A stretch of 64,000 bases of DNA, taken from the NCBI GenBank assembly GCA_037074705.1, contig CM073591.1:91981532-92045531 (forward strand). The letters run 5' to 3'. The stretch comes from Zhengitettix transpicula. Lineage: Eukaryota > Arthropoda > Insecta > Orthoptera > Tetrigidae. Positions 59,705 through 64,000 of this stretch are shown here, piece by piece (positions within the stretch are counted from its first letter, which is position 1; every line of letters begins with the position of its first letter). Both the position numbers and the translations under genes were made by a program. Under the pieces are notes generated by a model that saw only the letters and a list, made by a program, of their open reading frames with translations, did no database searches and was not told the DNA's origin.

Positions 59705-60000
59705 CTAAATGCAGACAAAATAAGTGTTAATATATATACCACACAACGTTTCTAGAATCCTTGTTCCTTTATTCAGGTGCAGAAAATACGCAAAAGCCTA
59801 GGGCGATACAACTACACTAATCGTTTGAGAAAACTCAAAAGGCTTTTGAGCGACACAACTGCACTAATCAGTTGACAAAACTCAAAATGTTTTTGCGTTT
59901 TTTCTGCACATGAAGAAAGGAACGAGCATTCCAGAAACGTTGTGTGGTATTTATATTATTACTTCTTTGTCTGTATTTGGCTATATTTCTTCTTATTAAC
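59705..60000. repeat. Head-to-head Penelope-type ends around a short tandem repeat
   Basis: Two tail modules diverge. On the minus strand (59780 to 59705) they read CTGAATAAAGGAAC, GATTC, AGAAACGTTGTGTGG. On the plus strand (59910 to 59985) they read ATGAAGAAAGGAACGAGCATTCC, AGAAACGTTGTGTGGTATTTA. Between them, GTGCAGAAAATACGCAAAA (59777) pairs with TTTTTGCGTTTTTTCTGCAC (59890). Inside that are two tandem units of about 46 bp (59801 and 59847) sharing CGAYACAACT-CACTAATC and AAAACTCAAAA. The AAGGAAC...ATTCC hairpin followed by AGAAAC has hammerhead-core shape. Confidence 0.65.
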
Positions 60001-60130
60001 TTTCAATCAGACGTAATTATTTTCACGTTGTTGGTTCTCTAGGGCTGACAATTAACCTTAGTAACAGATTTTGGAAAACGTGCGATAACAAACATGTTTT
60101 TCAAAAGCTATTTCTAATTTTACTTCTGCC

Positions 60131-60215
60131 CCTGAGGAAAGCAACAGCGCTTACAGAAACGAAGTGTAGTTTTTATTTATTCATACCTAATAATGGTCTA
60201 CTTTTTGATATTTTA
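60131..60215 (+). repeat. Penelope-type tail with hammerhead-like core
   Basis: CTGAGGA, an AAGC-AACA-GCGCTT hairpin, ACAGAAACGAAGTGTAGTTTTTATTTAT, then a diverged tail. Both core boxes (CTGANGA and GAAAC) are present in order, making it one of the better matches in the set. Confidence 0.5.
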
Positions 60216-60689
60216 TCATTGTTAACTTTGATAGTTACAGACACATATATTTTCAACAAGTTTCGAGGTACTAAACGACCGTGAAATTTATATAGTTTCC
60301 CCTGAACATAAGTTACATGAATATAATCAAAATATTTTAATGCAACTACAACTTAGTTTCTTAGTTTTTGGAACTACAGAATCGTAAAATCGGGATACAT
60401 GCAGGCCTATAAATTAACGCAAATATTTTATTTGAAATTGGAGACAATTAAATACTGAAAATATATAAATTCGCATCAATTTTAATTAAATTTATCAATA
60501 TTAAAATGGTGTTGAAAATTTTAGATTTATAGAAACGTTTTCTACGAATACTCAAAAAATTTGTCTTATTCAAGTTTCTCATTGGGTTTATGATAAATTC
60601 TGATTAAATCTCATCCATATAGTTATGCACTTCCGTTTAAAATTATCTTAGTACTAAAACAGATTTGTTGATTTTTTTCATAATTTCAG

Positions 60690-60778
60690 GGGCGTTCCGG
60701 TTGTACGATGTCGACAATGATGGTTACATCACTCGAGATGAAATGTATAACATCGTGGACGCAATATATCAAATGGTG
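60690..60778 (+). CDS. Frq: Frequenin/NCS-1 exon, EF-hand 3
   Basis: The 89-nt exon completes Trp103 and encodes 29 further residues, starting [20 protein letters not shown] and ending [19 protein letters not shown] is a canonical EF-hand calcium loop (D at 1, D at 3, D at 5, G at 6, I at 8, E at 12). It ends in phase 0 at GTG|GTAAGT, corresponding to residue 132. The remaining C-terminus (normally starting with a Gln-rich linker, then EF-hand 4 and the regulatory tail) is not in the last 3.2 kb, so it must lie beyond 64000. Confidence 0.97.
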
Positions 60779-62344
60779 GTAAGTTGATATGCTTGCAATT
60801 ATTCTGTTCTAATACTGCTCATAGTGAGTTGTGTCTAAGACATTTCTAGCAAATTGTCGTTGAAGACTTAGTTTACGAGACTTGACCCTCAAACCTAAGT
60901 GGGTTTCATGTTTCGCTGAATATCGCGTGAAACCTCAAGTAGCGTGCCTTGTAATTGCTTGTTAATTAAACATTTACGTGCTCAGCTATTAGACTCCTGT
61001 TAGGAGTCCTTCTGAACGAATAACGAGATAAACAACCTCGAAATAGTAAATCGACAGAGTGGTTGTTAACCTCTTTGAGGCAATGCCATCCTGCGATATT
61101 TCAGGGAATTTTGTTCACCTGCTCCGCTACGAAAACAATCGGAATATAGAATAAATCATAACTTATTGGTCAACCTAAATTTTACTATGCCAATTTTTAG
61201 TGTACTCGCACATAATTTTAAATTAAATTATAATAGTACTGTCCGGAACAACAGTGGCAAGTAATATTCTATGCTCTTCTTCTATACTTTATATCTTTCT
61301 TGAAATCTAAATCATTTTGAAAGTTCCCACTACCTATACCAGTGAATAATTTTTAGAGCTAATAAGATAATAAATGTAACGTGTAAAATAAACTGAGCTT
61401 AAACAGTTTACTTTGAGAAATCACCAGATATGGACGTTTGTCTTTCGTGTAAATTAGTCAAAAAGACAATTTATTTACTTTTAATTAATATTACTTTAAA
61501 AATTATTTGAATTCATCGAAACGATTGAACCCGTAACAGGGGAAAACTTTACTAATGTTTTATACTATTTAACCCAGCAGATTAATATCTAAATATTGTC
61601 AAATAGAAAAGTGCATGATTTAAGAAAGGTACTTCTGAAAAATAAAAATCTCATAAGCCTTGTAAAACGATTACCGCGATTCTGAAAATTTTAACAAGTT
61701 CTAAAAAAAATCTGTAATCTCTCATATACAGTATATATCCAAAATATTGTTCTGGAAAAATGTAGGCTTTACATGTATATTTTTATTTATTTATTTGCTC
61801 TAAAATTACGTCACGACTCGTACAGATGCAACACAGTAAGTTGGCGCTTGAAAGTCACAAACGGTGACAATAAAGTTACCGCCGTCAGGTCAGAGACTAT
61901 GAATACCATCCAAGAGCAGGCAACATTTTGTCTAAGAGGACACAGGTGGTATTAAGGGTAGAAAGCGAAAAGCAAAACACAGGTTGGTGTTGAATCCTAA
62001 ATAGAGAAGGTTTTTTTTTTGTGTTGGTGAAATGATTTGGAAGCCAGAAATTTGAAAGTACCGACTGGAAGTTTCAGAACACTGAGAGTTCTCCACTGCG
62101 CAGATAATTTTTGCAACCTACCGGTGACTGATTTGATTTTTACTCTGCTCATAATTAGCCAGCAAGCTAATAAAGTGGTTAAGATTCTCATAGAGCCTTA
62201 GCGTTAAATAAAATATTCATAATCACTACATTTTTATATATATTTATAATTAATACTTAAAAATTAAAAACTTTATCTTAAATCTATTTATTTTAATTTC
62301 AAATTAGAAATATTAACGTACTTCTCATAGAACAGGCGTTCTAG

Positions 62345-62535
62345 GGCAAATAAGCCGAGCGGTAGAGGCAGACTACAAAATTCCAAAACGACGTCCAAGC
62401 AAGCTATAATATTCTGCACTGTTGAGCAGGCATGCACTTTGTGTATCTCCAAGGGAGTAGGGTAGGGTGACAGGTGTTGGGATCAAGTTAATGGGAACCT
62501 ATATAAAGGAGCGGTCTGACTGTCTGAGAAGAATG
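62345..62535 (+). repeat. Possible SINE/LTR scrap with A-box-like and TATA motifs
   Basis: AAGCCGAGCGGTAGAGGC at 62351 resembles a tRNA A box. Downstream, TGGGATCAAGTTAATGGGAACC, CTATATAAAGG and AGCGGTCTGAC follow. The last part resembles 26252-26320 (TGGGATTAAGTT...ATGGGAACC...AGAGCGGCTGAC). No proper B box was found. Either a degraded tRNA-derived SINE or an LTR promoter fragment. Confidence 0.3.
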
Positions 62536-63607
62536 ACAAAACAGGTAATCGAAAAGTCGTACCAGCCCGTCGCTGTTTCTTCTACTACGAAGTCAAGTTT
62601 CAACTAAAATAAATGTCCAGGAAACATTACTGCGGAAAGAGTTTCTAATATTGTTCAAGATATAGGTACACTCGCCAAAAAAATCATAAATAGAAAGAAC
62701 TATGACAGGAGTTTAAATATAAGAATATATGATTCACGTGTCAGGCTAAGGAGGATGCTGATTGGACAAAACAAGTTCCAGCGGACTTTTAATCTATAAT
62801 GATTATAAATACAAGAAACAAAAATATTAACTTACAAAATAATCAATTTTAAAAATTTGACAAGCCAGTTTTAATCTTAACTAAAAGTTACCATTACATT
62901 GCTTTAACTACTTCATATCTTATAAGAAAAATTAATTGAACAACATTAATACGACTTTAGAATCTATTCATTTTCCCAGTAACCTAATTATCTCCAATTT
63001 TCCCTTAAAAATTGTGCTGGTAACTGTTTCAATCATTTATCAAACTTTAAAACTGAGTAATATGCCCATTTTTTTATTTATGTTATTCTTTGGATTTTGA
63101 GATCACAATCCTCTTCTTCTCGTTTTTTTCTGATCTGTTTATCAATTCGCACTATAAACTAACTATTACATATTGACATAATTTAAAATTAATCCACGTC
63201 GAATTTCTTGTATTCATTATTGTTGGTGCCGAGACAAACCATCGTTTTATAAAAAACTAATGGTAATTTCACTTTCTTTACATCAGCATTTCAAAATGGA
63301 TGTATTCTGACTTTGATAACTGGCGATAATGTTCCATGAAAGTATTACAAGAAATTTTAATTGGAGCCTGAGCGGCTGAAGGAACAGCCACTGAAAGTTC
63401 TCAAAGGACACATCTTGCCTTCGTAAAATAATCCTGTCAAGAATTGGCTATGGGAAAGATTTTATTCCGGATTCGTGTCTTCAGGTTGACGCTAAATCCA
63501 GCTTTCAAGATGAGATCCTGTAGTAATGCAAACAAACTTGAATGTCAAGCAGTGGCGACGTCTGAAGTAAAGCATTAGGGATACCAACAAATGCAAATTT
63601 TTAATAG

Positions 63608-63778
63608 TGGGAAATATAGACAAATACAGACAATAAGTGATAATATAAATACCACACAACGTTTTTAAGATTTGTTAACTGACTATTGCAGTTGTGCCGC
63701 TCTAGGCTCTTCTAGGCGCGTGAACGTTCTGTGGTATTTATATTATCACTTATTTTTCTGTATTTAACTCTTTCTTAT
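63608..63778. repeat. Inverted Penelope-type tails
   Basis: ACAATAAGTGATAATATAAATACCACACAACGTT (63629) and AACGTTCTGTGGTATTTATATTATCACTTATT (63723) are inverted arms of about 55 bp when flanking CAGACAA/TCTGTA parts are included. The spacer of about 55 bp lacks the hammerhead-like first box. Same palindromic arrangement as at 59705-60000. Confidence 0.7.
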
Positions 63779-64000
63779 TATTAATTTTTATTCAGACGTA
63801 TTTTTTTTCATTTTTTGCAAATACAAATTTTACTGGAAATATATTAAATTTTTGGGCACTTCCTTTACTATAAATAAAGTATATAGTGTTTCCCGTCGCA
63901 AGATTACATATGATAAACTAAATTTCTTTCTCCAGTTGCGATAGATCTAAACCCATAACGCAGTTTAAGTCGGTGGAAATCACATTCCTCGAAATTGTGA

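Larger units (their letters stand above)
59305..60689 (+). other. Frq intron holding Penelope-type palindrome
   Basis: A 1,385-bp intron, GTAAGT...AATTTCAG. It contains a (TA)n run at 59326-59346, the inverted Penelope-type module at 59705-60000 and a further tail module at 60131. Confidence 0.9.
60779..64000 (+). other. Frq intron continuing past the window
   Basis: It begins GTAAGT. No exon for the EF-hand 4 half was recognised. It contains a tRNA-like/TATA patch at 62345-62530, an inverted Penelope-type module at 63608-63778 and anonymous AT-rich DNA. A 60-codon frame at 61773-61955 and a minus-strand one at 62191-61997 are unremarkable. Confidence 0.7.

Noticed and set aside
1..64000. 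CRISPR arrays, bacterial operons, riboswitches, rRNA
   Set aside because: No regularly spaced repeats, no bacterial-type genes or ribosome-binding sites, and no rRNA-like sequence; the window is clearly eukaryotic.

Overview
The window is strongly AT-rich animal nuclear DNA, almost certainly from an insect. It has GT-AG introns and no bacterial operon structure, and it is densely littered with fossil retroelements. The lineage cannot be fixed. Long introns with Penelope-like, LINE, Helitron, LTR-like and SINE-like debris suit a large-genome insect such as a cockroach, termite or stick-insect relative, but that is only a guess.

The one host gene I can identify with confidence is Frq (frequenin / neuronal calcium sensor 1, NCS-1) on the + strand. 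Five consecutive coding exons are visible at 35658-35682, 56885-56933, 57009-57098, 59226-59304 and 60690-60778. All have matching phases and consensus splice sites. Together they encode residues from about F22 to V132 of a protein usually near 187 aa: part of EF-hand 1 (the cryptic one), complete EF-hand 2 and EF-hand 3. The first visible exon is a 25-nt micro-exon followed by an intron of about 21.2 kb. The N-terminal myristoylation exon and the C-terminal EF-hand 4 exon(s) were not found, so the gene extends beyond the window on at least the 3' side.

Layout. 0-0.7 kb: an unidentified exon-like ORF on the - strand. 1.3-6.1 kb: a SINE-like copy, a dead LINE (+), a second LINE 3' end (-) and an LTR-like repeat. 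7.1-10.1 kb: several inverted repeats, including a perfect 40-bp inverted repeat, an inverted pair of hammerhead-ribozyme-like cores and a 1.1-kb element with ~200-bp inverted repeats around GC-richer unique DNA. 10.4-13.3 kb: another SINE-like copy, a GC-rich island and a promoter-like patch. 16.2-16.9 kb: a non-autonomous Helitron. 17.8-19.7 kb: two LINE RNase H/3' ends (-). 22.9-23.8 kb: a MITE-like element and a tRNA-related SINE remnant. 24.7-25.7, 33.1-34.0 and 41.7-42.7 kb: copies of one LTR-like family. 31.0-32.5 kb: a LINE split by an inverted SINE-like copy. 35.7-60.8 kb: the Frq exons, whose introns hold more LTR-like repeats, Penelope-like remnants (including a recognisable GIY-YIG endonuclease piece at 52.6-52.9 kb) and hammerhead-like modules. 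60.8-64 kb: the following Frq intron, with no further exon recognised.

The most unusual signal is a scattered set of short modules at 2.1, 8.3, 8.5, 39.0, 48.6, 57.9, 59.8, 59.9, 60.1 and 63.7 kb. Several have the shape of a hammerhead ribozyme core (CTGANGA, small hairpin, GAAAC), often in head-to-head inverted pairs next to Penelope-like 3' ends. Hammerhead motifs in the terminal repeats of Penelope-like elements are known, so this is probably a relative of that system rather than something wholly new.
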